Source: an uncultured Verrucomicrobiota bacterium
GTDB lineage: Bacteria; Verrucomicrobiota; Verrucomicrobiia; Verrucomicrobiales; DEV007
Assembly (NCBI GenBank): GCA_902510815.1
Contig: CABXDI010000012.1
Location: 1-37,543 of the forward strand
Direction of reading: 5' to 3'
DNA: 37,543 nucleotides
Shown here piece after piece: positions 1-8,200 of the stretch (positions within the stretch are counted from its first letter, which is position 1; each line of letters opens with the position of its first letter). A program made the translations under genes and the position numbers. Under the pieces are notes generated by a model that worked only from the letters and a program-made list of their open reading frames with translations, searched no databases and was not told where the DNA came from.

Positions 1-1
1 C

Positions 2-547
2 GTTGCAAAGTTTGGAGTAAAGCTTGGATTTATGTCAATTTTCATTAAGGCAGTTGTTGATGGACTTAAGGAGGTTGAGCAAATAAATGCCCGTATTGAT
101 GGCAATGATTTGATAACGAATCATTTCTACGATGTTGGTGTCGCAGTTGGTAGTGAAAGAGGATTAGTTGTTCCTGTTATCAGAGATTGTGATAAAAAGA
201 ATTTTGCGGAAATAGAAAAAGATATTGCAAAGTACGCTACTTTAGCCAATGAAGGTAAGTTAGGATTAGATGACCTTCAGGGAGGAGTGTTCACCATTTC
301 TAATGGTGGAATATATGGTTCGATGCTCTCTACTCCCATCATCAATCCTCCTCAGTCTGCAATACTTGGGATGCATAACATTATCGAGCGGCCAGTAGCA
401 ATTGATGGAGAGGTTGTTATTCGCCCTATGATGTATTTGGCGCTTAGCTATGATCACCGAATCGTTGATGGTCGTGAGGCAGTGACATTCCTTAGGAGAG
501 TCAAAGATTGCGTTGAAAACCCTGCCAGATTGCTCGTTGGAGCTTAG
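2..547 (+). CDS. sucB: Dihydrolipoamide succinyltransferase (E2 of 2-oxoglutarate dehydrogenase), C-terminal part
   Basis: This is the E2 acyltransferase of the 2-oxoglutarate dehydrogenase complex. It transfers succinyl from lipoamide to CoA in the TCA cycle. Only the C-terminal catalytic (2-oxoacid dehydrogenase acyltransferase) domain is in the window. The frame is open from base 2 with no start, so the lipoyl and E1/E3-binding domains lie to the left. The visible part has the conserved [19 protein letters not shown] stretch and the active-site motif [12 protein letters not shown] near the end, with catalytic His and Asp (HxxxD). The ending, PARLLVGA, resembles the usual SucB terminus. These features favour the succinyl rather than the acetyl or branched-chain enzyme, from family knowledge. 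The preceding gene, probably sucA, cannot be seen. No strong terminator follows; there is only a weak all-AT hairpin at 557-574. Confidence 0.93.
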   Translation, partial: VAKFGVKLGFMSIFIKAVVDGLKEVEQINARIDGNDLITNHFYDVGVAVGSERGLVVPVIRDCDKKNFAEIEKDIAKYATLANEGKLGLDDLQGGVFTISNGGIYGSMLSTPIINPPQSAILGMHNIIERPVAIDGEVVIRPMMYLALSYDHRIVDGREAVTFLRRVKDCVENPARLLVGA

Positions 548-733
548 GAATTCAGCTAAAATATCTAGATTTTAATAGAATTAGTTTCTCAGTATTTCTT
601 TACTGTACTCTATAAATATTAGTATTTCTGATGAAGCCTTGACCATTTTATTCATCTTTTTTTTTCCGAGCTTTGCTAAGGGGCAATTATGCTTTATTAG
701 ATAGGTAATTTAACATAATTAGTAATACAACCA

Positions 734-1684
734 ATGCCAGTTAATGAACCTAGTCAGATTGGCGATTTCCTATTCGCTTTTCTTGGTATTCTTTTTGAGG
801 GTGCCCCATATATACTTTTAGGTACTATTATTTCTGGTTTTATAGATGCGTACCTACCATCAAACATCATGGATCGATTTCTTCCAAAGAATCGATACTT
901 TGCTATAATTATTTCAGGGCTTTTAGGTGCGATTTTTCCGGTGTGTGAATGTGCAATAGTTCCTGTAATAAGGCGATTAGTGCAGAAAGGGTTGCCTGTT
1001 TCCTGCGCCATTACTTACATGTTATCTGCCCCAATAGTTAATCCAATTGTTGCTATTAGTACCTACTCAGCTTTTGCGGGAGATGATGCTTTGTTCATGA
1101 CGCTTTCTCGGATTGGTGTGGCTTACTGTGTTACGGTATTTTTTGGATTTGTGATTCATCAGTTTTCTGTTCGCAGTATTTTAAGGAATAAAATATTAGA
1201 GAAGATTGAAAAATCTCCAAGTCTCTCTAGTCAAAATCATAGTCAAGAGGCCAAGTTAACTAGTTCGACTCCTGACAAATTATTAATAGCTTTACGTAGT
1301 TCCTCTAGAGATTTCTTGGATGTGGGTATGTATTTCATTATTGGGGTTATGATTACTGCTTTGTATAGAACTCAAATTGATCAAAGTATTGTTGATCAAT
1401 TTGGTGAGTCAGATTGGGTGGGAATACCTACAATGATGATTTTATCTTTTGTTTTATCATTGTGTAGCACTTCTGATGCATTCATTGCTTCTCAGATGCT
1501 GAGTTTTTCTGCTTCCGCTAAGCTTGCCTTTCTTACCTACGGTCCAATGATGGATGTGAAGCTTGTTTTTATGTATGGCTCAATCTTCAAGCCTAAATTT
1601 GTGATTATGATGGCTGTAAGTTTATTTATAGCTATCGCAATTATTTTTGGGCAATGGGGTAATATTCCTGTTCCAGGCACCTAA
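734..1684 (+). CDS. ArsP/YraQ-family (UPF0718) permease
   Basis: This is a polytopic inner-membrane protein of 316 residues, matching the predicted-permease family DUF318/ArsP_1 (COG0701). About eight hydrophobic segments are seen, in two halves separated by a polar cytoplasmic-type linker (about residues 155-190). The first half carries the family's Cys-Glu-Cys motif in FPVCECAIVPVIRR (Cys71, Cys73) followed by LSAPIVNPI. The second half has the matching LCSTSDAFIASQ and TYGPMMDVK segments. ArsP members export trivalent organoarsenicals, while other members of the family have been linked to zinc or other metals. Six bases downstream lies its usual TIGR03943-type partner, here carrying a long His-Asp tract, so I infer a divalent-metal role rather than arsenic. 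The start at 734 is an ATG without a Shine-Dalgarno sequence. Confidence 0.85.
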   Translation: MPVNEPSQIGDFLFAFLGILFEGAPYILLGTIISGFIDAYLPSNIMDRFLPKNRYFAIIISGLLGAIFPVCECAIVPVIRRLVQKGLPVSCAITYMLSAPIVNPIVAISTYSAFAGDDALFMTLSRIGVAYCVTVFFGFVIHQFSVRSILRNKILEKIEKSPSLSSQNHSQEAKLTSSTPDKLLIALRSSSRDFLDVGMYFIIGVMITALYRTQIDQSIVDQFGESDWVGIPTMMILSFVLSLCSTSDAFIASQMLSFSASAKLAFLTYGPMMDVKLVFMYGSIFKPKFVIMMAVSLFIAIAIIFGQWGNIPVPGT

Positions 1685-1690
1685 ATTATT

Positions 1691-2686
1691 ATGACTCAGC
1701 GCTTAATTTACTTACTTCAATCATTCGTTCTCTTAACATTTGGATCCATTTTCATTTGGTTTTATGTTCAAGGTAGGATTGGAAAATACTTAACGAGTGC
1801 TGGCACCTTTCAGATTCAGGCTCTCATAGCTGGAATGATTTTATGCATGATTGGTGCTTTCCTTGCGATTACATCGTCGCAGAAGTCATCTTGTTTACAC
1901 GACCACGACCACGACTACGATCACGATCACGATCACGATCACGATCACGATCACGATCACGATCACGACCATGACCATGACCATGACCATGACCATGACC
2001 ATACTCATGGTTCAACAAGCTTAGGAGGTAATGCTATTAACCTTCTAATTGTGATAGCTCCATTGTTATATGCAGCTATAAATACTCCTGACGCTTACAG
2101 TAAAAGTTGGGTGCAAAAAAATAGTTCTTATTGGAGTAAGGGTGTTATTGGTAAAACTCCAGAAGCGTTCAACCTTAAAAAAAATGATTCATCAAGTGTG
2201 GAGTCTACCCCCCCAGATGGAGCTGATAGTAAAAATACTGATTCTGTTGCAGAAGCAGCCGGTTGGGGGCCTTATACAATTGAGGATCTGAAGCTACAAG
2301 TAGACCAAAATGAGGATGGTGAATTTATTATGGATGTCATCAGTATTTTTTATACTGGGGGTGATGACGAAGTTCAGCAGGTGGTAAAAGGGCTGTCGGT
2401 AGAGACAATTGGCCAGGCTATGCCTGAGACAATGAGAAATGAAACTGGTAATAGAATCAGGGTATTTCGATTGATGATGAATTGTTGTATTGCAGATGCT
2501 AGGCCTATTTCAATACCGGTTGAATTTAGTGATTCCGTTCCAAGTTATAAGGAAATGGGATGGTACAAAATCCATGGGGTAATGGACTATGAGAATTGGG
2601 ATGAATTTACAATACCTGTATTGAAGGCAACTAAGATGATTCCAACGGCGGAACCCGCTGATTCAGCATTTGGTCAGAGACAATAG
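1691..2686 (+). CDS. TIGR03943/DUF1980-like permease partner with His-Asp metal-binding tract
   Basis: This 331-residue protein has two N-terminal membrane segments (about 5-27 and 40-62), then an 18-histidine His-Asp tract (residues 70-106). A third hydrophobic stretch (about 113-130) follows, and then a soluble C-terminal domain. The C-terminal domain holds the family motif MNCCIADARPISIPV with adjacent Cys265-Cys266. Proteins of this type (COG3689, B. subtilis YcgQ-like) are encoded beside COG0701 permeases, exactly as here, and some such pairs are predicted to be zinc-responsive. The tract replaces what is normally a short loop after the second membrane segment and probably binds Zn, Ni, Co or Cu. 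A two-gene permease complex is inferred; the direction of transport is not shown by the sequence. The start lies six bases after the permease stop. Confidence 0.8.
   Translation: MTQRLIYLLQSFVLLTFGSIFIWFYVQGRIGKYLTSAGTFQIQALIAGMILCMIGAFLAITSSQKSSCLHDHDHDYDHDHDHDHDHDHDHDHDHDHDHDHDHDHTHGSTSLGGNAINLLIVIAPLLYAAINTPDAYSKSWVQKNSSYWSKGVIGKTPEAFNLKKNDSSSVESTPPDGADSKNTDSVAEAAGWGPYTIEDLKLQVDQNEDGEFIMDVISIFYTGGDDEVQQVVKGLSVETIGQAMPETMRNETGNRIRVFRLMMNCCIADARPISIPVEFSDSVPSYKEMGWYKIHGVMDYENWDEFTIPVLKATKMIPTAEPADSAFGQRQ
1898..2008 (+). repeat. In-frame hexanucleotide microsatellite encoding the His-Asp tract
   Basis: This run of 6-bp units encodes Asp-His. The order is GACCAC units, one interrupted GACTAC (Asp-Tyr), eight identical GATCAC units, six identical GACCAT units, and finally ACTCAT (Thr-His). 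The two homogeneous blocks use different codons for the same dipeptide. That suggests separate rounds of unit expansion rather than codon drift across one block. Copy number changes would keep the reading frame. Confidence 0.95.
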
Positions 2687-2723
2687 GTTTTTCCCAAAGT
2701 CTTATTTAGAAAGGTTTCTCCAA

Positions 2724-4964
2724 CTACCTACGATTGTTTCTCCTTTTATTTCTTTTATCCCCATCGCTCGGGCTCCAATCGTCGTTTCCACCTTTGGAAG
2801 AACGCTCTGAGCGTTTTGCTGATGCTTTTTCTCTGAGTGCATCATCGATGTGTTGTTCGCCTCTTTCAGCTAATGCTGCCTGACGGCTCATTTTCACTCT
2901 TCCCTTATCATCAATGCCAATGCACTTCGCATAGATCACATCACCTACGCTGACAATATCCTCTACTTGATCAACTCTGAAATCAGCGAGTTCTGAAATG
3001 TGAATCATGCCATCTTGGCCTGGTAGAACCTCCATGAATGCCCCAAAGTTTGTAGTTGAAACGACCTTGCCTTGATAAATTTTATCAAGCTCAATCTCAG
3101 CTGTGATATTATTTACCATCTCTAGCGCACGGTCTAAGCTCTCTTTCTTTATTGCATAGATTCTTACGGTGCCATCATCTTCGATGTTAATTTCAGCGCC
3201 AGTCTCTGCTTGAATACCTTTAATAATTTTACCTCCAGGTCCAATGACGTTACCAATCTTTTCAGGATTAATTTTGATAGATTCAATCCTAGGTGCATGG
3301 GGGCTTATCTCGGCTGGACCTTCAATTCCCTCAGCCATAACTGCGAGAACTTTTGTTCTAGCCTCTGTAGCTTGCTGGATAGCTTCATTTAAAATCGTGA
3401 TTGGTAGTCCTGTAAGTTTCAGATCAAGTTGGAAACCTGTTACGCCTTGTGCAGTTCCACATAGTTTGAAATCCATATCACCAAAGAAGTCTTCAGAGCC
3501 AATGATATCCAAAAGGCGTTTGTAATCTTTGATGTTTCCAGAGTCATCCATTTCTGTGACTAGTCCGACTGATATTCCAGCTACAGGTCGTTTTAATGGC
3601 ACTCCAGCATCCAATAAAGCCATCGTTCCGGCACAAACTGAAGCCATTGAAGTAGAGCCATTAGACTCCATCACCTCTGAAGTAACCCTGATTGCGTATG
3701 GAAAATCATCCTTATCGGGAAGTACTGGTTTTATTGAGCGTTCAGCGAGTGCCCCATGACCTATTTCTCTTCGATTTAGGCCTCCCATTCTACCGGTCTC
3801 ACCAACGGAAAATGGTGGAAAATGATAATGCAGTAGAAAGCTTTTTTCCTCTTCTCCGCCAGTATAAGCATCTATGAATTGTGCTTCGTCTGCAGGAGCC
3901 AAGGTGCATAATCCTAAGGCTTGAGTTTCTCCACGTGCGAATAGAGCGGAACCGTGAGACCTGGGCATTAAATCTGCCTCAGCACTTAGTTCCCTTAATT
4001 CATCAATTTGTCTTCCATCTGCTCTAATTCCCTTTTCGAATATAGATTTTCTGAAAGCCTTCTTTTGCATGAAATCAAATGCTTGATCAATAGCAAATTC
4101 TGATGCGTCTTCATATTTTTCCAATATTGCGTTTGTGACTTCTTCGCGCAATTCATCAACGGCTTTTCCTCTTTCTACCTTGGAAGGCTTGTAGATTGCT
4201 CCCTCGATTCTATCGCCAGCCACAGAATAAGCTATGTCTAACATTTCATCCTTAACTTCGAGTAACGGTGCTTCTCTCTTCGTTTTTCCGACCCTTTCAG
4301 TTAATTCTTTCTGTATTTGAACTAGTTTAGTTACATGACCTTGAGCAAATTCCAAAGCTTGGCAGAATAAATCTTCAGGTAACTCTTCGGCAGCACCTTC
4401 GATCATAACGACTTCGGTTCCGTTTCCTGCATAAACGAGGTCTAGTGTAGAGTTTGCCATTTCTGTGTGAGTGGGATTAACTACAAATTTTTCTTCTATG
4501 TAACCAACTCTAACTGCTCCTATTGGTCCCGCGAAAGGAATGTCAGAAAGGCAAAGTGCACACGAAGCTCCTACCATACTCAAAACATCTGAATCATTTT
4601 CACCATCCGCGCTAAGTAATAAGGCAACGATTTGTGTGTCATAAAGATAACCCTTAGGAAAGAGTGGTCGCAGTGGGCGATCAGTCATCCGACAAGTTAG
4701 TATTTCTTTCTCAGTGGGTCTGCCTTCTCTTTTAAAATAACCGCCTGGAAAGCGGCCTGCGGCTGCAGCTTTTTCTTTATATTCAACAGATAGAGGGAAC
4801 CAGTTTTGTCCCTCTCTCATTTTTGTTTGAGAAACAGCGGTAACCATTACTGTTGTTTCTCCACAGGTAATTGTACAAGCGCCATCAGCTAGACGACCCA
4901 TTTTACCAGTTTCTATAATAATTTCTTTGCCGTCTAATGTTACGGCTATGTTTTCTGTGCTCAT
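2724..4964 (-). CDS. pnp: Polyribonucleotide nucleotidyltransferase (PNPase)
   Basis: PNPase is the phosphorolytic 3'-to-5' exoribonuclease of mRNA decay and a degradosome component. At 746 residues it has the full family architecture. There are two RNase PH-like cores (about 1-210 and 310-540) separated by the helical PNPase linker, then a KH domain with IGNVIGPGGKIIKGIQAETG, then an S1 domain (GKVVSTTNFGAFMEVLPGQDG through KMSRQAAL). The core has the characteristic AGRFPGGYFKREGRP stretch. The tail is highly basic (KRNKRRNNRR), which probably adds RNA or partner binding. It lies downstream of rpsO on the same strand (156 bases apart), the standard bacterial order. The ATG is preceded by a run of A and has no Shine-Dalgarno sequence. 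A short perfect hairpin at 4979-4994 sits just upstream of the start. Confidence 0.98.
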   Translation of the reverse strand: MSTENIAVTLDGKEIIIETGKMGRLADGACTITCGETTVMVTAVSQTKMREGQNWFPLSVEYKEKAAAAGRFPGGYFKREGRPTEKEILTCRMTDRPLRPLFPKGYLYDTQIVALLLSADGENDSDVLSMVGASCALCLSDIPFAGPIGAVRVGYIEEKFVVNPTHTEMANSTLDLVYAGNGTEVVMIEGAAEELPEDLFCQALEFAQGHVTKLVQIQKELTERVGKTKREAPLLEVKDEMLDIAYSVAGDRIEGAIYKPSKVERGKAVDELREEVTNAILEKYEDASEFAIDQAFDFMQKKAFRKSIFEKGIRADGRQIDELRELSAEADLMPRSHGSALFARGETQALGLCTLAPADEAQFIDAYTGGEEEKSFLLHYHFPPFSVGETGRMGGLNRREIGHGALAERSIKPVLPDKDDFPYAIRVTSEVMESNGSTSMASVCAGTMALLDAGVPLKRPVAGISVGLVTEMDDSGNIKDYKRLLDIIGSEDFFGDMDFKLCGTAQGVTGFQLDLKLTGLPITILNEAIQQATEARTKVLAVMAEGIEGPAEISPHAPRIESIKINPEKIGNVIGPGGKIIKGIQAETGAEINIEDDGTVRIYAIKKESLDRALEMVNNITAEIELDKIYQGKVVSTTNFGAFMEVLPGQDGMIHISELADFRVDQVEDIVSVGDVIYAKCIGIDDKGRVKMSRQAALAERGEQHIDDALREKASAKRSERSSKGGNDDWSPSDGDKRNKRRNNRR

Positions 4965-4978
4965 TTTTTTTCTAGCGG

Positions 4979-4994
4979 GCAGTAGATATACTGC
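4979..4994 (-). promoter_or_regulatory. Hairpin in the rpsO-pnp spacer, immediately upstream of pnp
   Basis: This is a perfect 6-bp inverted repeat, GCAGTA-N4-TACTGC, ending 14 bases upstream of the pnp start on the transcribed strand. No U-tract follows it (A residues do), so it is not an intrinsic terminator. In enterobacteria the pnp leader hairpin is the RNase III and PNPase autoregulation site. An equivalent role here is only an inference from position. Confidence 0.35.
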
Positions 4995-5120
4995 GGGTTA
5001 ATTAAATTGTTTGGAGATTCGATAAGATTAAACTTCTAGTTCGTGCATATAATACAGAGAATCCGTATTAAAACGTTTGAGACTGTAACTTTAATAATCA
5101 GAGTAAAATAATCTAAAAGA

Positions 5121-5378
5121 CTAACGACGAAGGCTGAGTCCTTTGATTACTTTCTGATAACGCTCGACGTTTTTACTTTTTAGGTAGTCGAGAAGTTTAC
5201 GTCTTCTTGCAACGAGTTTGAGTAGTCCCCGGCGAGTTGAAAAATCTTTCTTATGCTTACTAAGATGTTGAGTAAGGTGATTAATTCTCGAGGTGAGTTG
5301 CGCTACTTGAATATCAGCGCTTCCAGTGTCCTTTTCATGGAGCTGGAAATTTAAATTTTCTGTTACTGCTTCCGTCAT
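5121..5378 (-). CDS. rpsO: 30S ribosomal protein S15
   Basis: This is the primary 16S rRNA-binding protein of the small-subunit platform, 85 residues, close to the usual 88-89. The family signature is clear: [20 protein letters not shown], then [19 protein letters not shown] and [14 protein letters not shown], ending GLSLRR. The N-terminus diverges from the usual form and is slightly short. The ATG at 5378 is the natural start because an in-frame stop lies a few codons upstream. It is followed by pnp on the same strand. Confidence 0.97.
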   Translation of the reverse strand: MTEAVTENLNFQLHEKDTGSADIQVAQLTSRINHLTQHLSKHKKDFSTRRGLLKLVARRRKLLDYLKSKNVERYQKVIKGLSLRR

Positions 5379-5541
5379 TCTTTGTCCATCATTTGAATCG
5401 CCACCTTGGAGATTCTGTATTGTTGTTTGCCTTTCTTTGTGGCTTATAGTTTTTATTATTTAATTAGAGCGCACACAAAATCATAAGTTTGGGTAATTTC
5501 AAATCATTTCCTTAATAATAACTTTGGAACTGAAACTAAGC

Positions 5542-5575
5542 AAAAATCGTTTAATATACTGATTTTACGATTTTT
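5542..5575. promoter_or_regulatory. Perfect 9-bp inverted repeat between rpsO and the LON-domain gene
   Basis: The arms AAAAATCGT and ACGATTTTT are perfectly complementary, with a 16-base loop. The repeat sits 20 bases upstream of the GTG start of the LON-domain gene and within the divergent rpsO promoter region. No gene ends here, so a terminator is unlikely. An operator or a leader stem-loop is more plausible. The low complexity of the flanks limits confidence. Confidence 0.35.
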
Positions 5576-5595
5576 AATTAAGACATATTAACTAA

Positions 5596-6210
5596 GTGCT
5601 TTGTGTTGTGCGAATACCTGATAAATTACCAATCATAGCTCTACCAAATACTTACCTTTTTCCAAGTACCAGTATTCCTTTGCACATTTTTGAGCATAAA
5701 TATCGAGAAATGCTTTCTGATGTGATTGCTGGTGATCGTATGTTCTGCATAGGTGCAGTGCAAAGATCGGAGTCGTCTAATGATTATCTAGATAATATTT
5801 ATCCCTACTCAACAGCGGGTTTACTTAGAGCATGTGTTGTAAATAAAAACGGCACTTCCAATTTAATGCTTGAAGGAATTAAAAGAGTAAAAATTACAGA
5901 ATTAGAATACAAAAAACCCTACAAAATTGGCCACGTACAGGAAATAAATTCTAATACGAATGATGTGGATTGGGTTCGGTCTGCTGATAAAAAAATAAGG
6001 TCTATCTTGTTAGGGAATTCGTTTTTACATGAGAATATGAATCCAGAAATGGATATTAATCAACTCTTGGAGAGTATAGAGACGCCTGAAGAAATTGCTG
6101 ATTTTGTGTCCCAGTACTTTATTTCAAATCAGTTAACGCTACAAAAATTATTATCTCTTGAAAGTATAGATGAAAGGTTGGAACTAATACTTAAATCTTT
6201 GTTAGATTAG
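5596..6210 (+). CDS. LON substrate-binding-domain protein (stand-alone)
   Basis: This 204-residue protein matches the N-terminal substrate-recognition domain of Lon protease: LPIIALPNTYLFPSTSIPLHIFEHKYREML, then DRMFCIGAV. There is no ATPase or protease domain. Stand-alone proteins of this kind are common and of uncertain function. They are presumed to bind unfolded or exposed hydrophobic segments. The C-terminal part is helical, with EIADFVSQYF as in Lon. The start is a GTG at 5596; an equally possible GTG lies at 5608, directly before the conserved RIPDKLPIIALP. No Shine-Dalgarno sequence is seen at either. The gene runs convergently into the dGTPase-like gene with six bases between the two stops. 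Confidence 0.85.
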   Translation: MLCVVRIPDKLPIIALPNTYLFPSTSIPLHIFEHKYREMLSDVIAGDRMFCIGAVQRSESSNDYLDNIYPYSTAGLLRACVVNKNGTSNLMLEGIKRVKITELEYKKPYKIGHVQEINSNTNDVDWVRSADKKIRSILLGNSFLHENMNPEMDINQLLESIETPEEIADFVSQYFISNQLTLQKLLSLESIDERLELILKSLLD

Positions 6211-6216
6211 ATTTTG

Positions 6217-7374
6217 CTAAGATTTCATTAGTTCATCAAACTCTTCAATGATGTATCTGTCTGTCATGCCTGCAATATAGTCACAAACAGTTCGATGGAG
6301 TCCATCTTCACTAATTCTTTTGCTTGTTGTTTCACCAAGTAGAGAAGGGTTTTTTATAAAAAGCTCAAAAACTGAAGAAATAATTTCCCCTCCTTTTTTG
6401 TTGGGTTGAGCAACCTCTTTATGGTTATAAAGGTTTTCGTAAAGAAATCTTTTTAATTGTATGCTGCTTTGATTGATCTCTTTACTATTTCGTATAAGTC
6501 GAGCAGAGCTCCTTCGTACTTGATCACTTGAATCTAAAGCATGTTCCGATATGTGTTGAGTGCTAGCTTTTATTATATCTGCTACCTGAAAATCTAGGAG
6601 ATTTCTGATGATGTAAGCCCTTCTTCTTTTGCCCTTTAAATTCTTATAATTAGTATCTACAAAATTTACACAGCGTTGCCACAAATCGAGTTCTATGAGT
6701 TGATCTTCATTAATTAGATTGAAATCTAACCCATCATCCAGGTCATGTGCATAATATGTAATTTCATCTGCGAGGTTAGCGATTTGTGCCTCTATGGATG
6801 GATTTTTGAAAGTCTCTTCAATCTTGTTTTTGAATGAAGGTCTATTAAATCCTTTAGAGTGTTTCATTATTCCTTCTAACACTTCGTAGGATAAGTTAAG
6901 TCCATCAAAATTAGGATATAAATTTTCAAGCAACTCTACAGTTCTAAGGCTTTGTTTGTTATGCTCAAAGCCTCCGTGATCGACCATTAGTTCGTTAAGT
7001 TTTTTTTCACCTGAGTGTCCAAAGGGTGGGTGTCCTAAGTCGTGCGCAAGAGCTATTGCCTCAGTGAGGTCTTGATTAACCCCAAGGGCAGTAGCAATGG
7101 TTCTACTAACCGAAGAGACTTCAATTGTATGCGTTAATCTTGTTCTCAAGTGATCACCTGTGCCATTCAAAAACACTTGAGTTTTATATTCTAGTCGTCT
7201 GAAGGCCTTAGAGTGAATTATTCTTGCACGGTCTCTTTGGTAGACCGTCCTAAAGGGGTGCGAGGGTTCTGAATGTTTTCTTCCTGCGCTCTCTGAGCTT
7301 AATTGCGCAAATGGGGAAAGGGCTTCTTCTTCGAATTTTTCTATTAGAGAACGGTTTCTAGGCTTCCAAGTCAT
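6217..7374 (-). CDS. dGTPase-like HD-domain triphosphohydrolase (paralogue 1)
   Basis: This is a deoxynucleoside triphosphate triphosphohydrolase-family protein of 385 residues, which cleaves dNTP to deoxynucleoside and triphosphate. The HD metal site is visible: His82 in RTRLTHTIEV, His111-Asp112 in ALAHDLGHPPFGHSGE, and the later Asp in ADEITYYAHDLDDG. The N-terminal substrate-loop motif RDRARIIHSKAFRRLEYKTQVF is also present. The length and the FGHSGE variant fit the Dgt-like type-2 subfamily (deoxyguanosinetriphosphate triphosphohydrolase-like) rather than E. coli Dgt. The start overlaps the end of the upstream small membrane-protein gene by 17 bases, so the two are probably co-transcribed. 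A second, clearly divergent paralogue lies at 15647-16909. Confidence 0.92.
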   Translation of the reverse strand: MTWKPRNRSLIEKFEEEALSPFAQLSSESAGRKHSEPSHPFRTVYQRDRARIIHSKAFRRLEYKTQVFLNGTGDHLRTRLTHTIEVSSVSRTIATALGVNQDLTEAIALAHDLGHPPFGHSGEKKLNELMVDHGGFEHNKQSLRTVELLENLYPNFDGLNLSYEVLEGIMKHSKGFNRPSFKNKIEETFKNPSIEAQIANLADEITYYAHDLDDGLDFNLINEDQLIELDLWQRCVNFVDTNYKNLKGKRRRAYIIRNLLDFQVADIIKASTQHISEHALDSSDQVRRSSARLIRNSKEINQSSIQLKRFLYENLYNHKEVAQPNKKGGEIISSVFELFIKNPSLLGETTSKRISEDGLHRTVCDYIAGMTDRYIIEEFDELMKS

Positions 7375-7711
7375 TTTGATTCGATGTTTTTAAACCTTTC
7401 TTATTAGGGAGATCATCTTTCATTTTATTAACTATTTTTTCTAGTTCTTGTTTCCCTTCTTTAATGATTTCAGTTCTGCAAGCCAGCATGTCGTAGAGAG
7501 TGAATAGGATTATAAGTAAGACCAAAGCAACGGAGAAGATCCAGTAGATAAGAAATAATATTAGATTTTCTTCGAGATGCTTATCTATCACGAAGGTTCC
7601 TATAATCAAAAAAAATATTGTTAACAAGGTGAAGGATAATATGAATTTCCTTCTAGATTTTCTATTCCTTAATATGCCTAAGGAAATGAGAAGTAGTTCA
7701 TCCTTCATCAT
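7358..7711 (-). CDS. Small two-TM membrane protein, unrecognised
   Basis: I do not recognise this 117-residue protein. It has a basic N-terminal stretch (RNRKSRRKF), two strong hydrophobic segments (about 24-43 and 49-74) separated by a short charged loop (DKHLEEN), and a charged helical C-terminal tail of about 40 residues. The tail has heptad-like spacing (EGKQELEKIVNKMKDD). The gene overlaps the dGTPase-like gene by 17 bases and lies 26 bases below the NYN-domain gene, so it sits in a tight minus-strand unit. An inner-membrane scaffold or accessory subunit would fit, but nothing in the sequence fixes a function. Confidence 0.6.
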   Translation of the reverse strand: MMKDELLLISLGILRNRKSRRKFILSFTLLTIFFLIIGTFVIDKHLEENLILFLIYWIFSVALVLLIILFTLYDMLACRTEIIKEGKQELEKIVNKMKDDLPNKKGLKTSNQNDLEA

Positions 7712-7737
7712 TTATTATTAATGAAAATTTGACATTT

Positions 7738-8178
7738 TTATATCAATCTTCTTCTTAAATTATCCTCCGCGCCTTCCAATAATTCTTCCAACGTTTTTGG
7801 AGATATTACGTTGGCACCAAAAGAAGAGCATGTATCTAGCACAGCCTTATCTTTTGACGCAACGGTAATGCTTCGGCTTCTAGAATATTTTCCTGCAAGT
7901 CGTTCAATTATTTGGTCTGCTGTTATTCCACTTTTCGAATAGAAAATTTGAATTCCATTCTCTTCATTGATGCAGTCATTTTCATCCCCTCTACCATCAA
8001 AAACTATTATCACTCTTTCTTCGGTGACATCTTGATAGTTCGTCATTCTACGAATGAGGTTTAGCCTAGCCGACGATTTGTTTGCTCTATGAAGTTTATA
8101 GAGCGAATCCCATGAGTTCATTATGCTATGACCATCAATGATCAGGTATCTAAGAGATTCCAGATCGACTTGGTTCAT
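7738..8178 (-). CDS. NYN-domain (YacP/Rae1-like) putative endoribonuclease
   Basis: The 146-residue protein is a single PIN-like NYN domain of the YacP/Rae1 type. The N-terminal strand YLIIDGHSIMNSW gives the first catalytic Asp and the Asn-type residue. VIIVFDGRGDEND gives the second acidic site, and GITADQIIERL plus ITVASKDKAVLDTC supply the remaining conserved Asp residues of the metal-binding pocket. In B. subtilis Rae1 is a ribosome-associated mRNA endonuclease, and a similar RNA-cleaving role is the family-level inference. The start ATG at 8178 has no Shine-Dalgarno sequence. The neighbour upstream is the Lys/Ala repeat protein, 22 bases away on the same strand. Confidence 0.8.
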   Translation of the reverse strand: MNQVDLESLRYLIIDGHSIMNSWDSLYKLHRANKSSARLNLIRRMTNYQDVTEERVIIVFDGRGDENDCINEENGIQIFYSKSGITADQIIERLAGKYSRSRSITVASKDKAVLDTCSSFGANVISPKTLEELLEGAEDNLRRRLI

Positions 8179-8200
8179 TGCATGATAAGATATTTCTTAT

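Noticed and set aside
557-574. Hairpin after sucB as its terminator
   Set aside because: The stem TAAAAT/ATTTTA has no GC pair and no U-tract, so it is too weak to call a terminator.
548-733. Zur-type operator upstream of the metal permease pair
   Set aside because: Only a loose AT palindrome (TAATT-N6-AATTA near 706-721) is present. In such AT-rich DNA this is not distinguishable from chance.
1898-2008. Tandem repeats as a CRISPR array
   Set aside because: The repeats are 6 bp, contiguous, without spacers, and in frame inside a gene.
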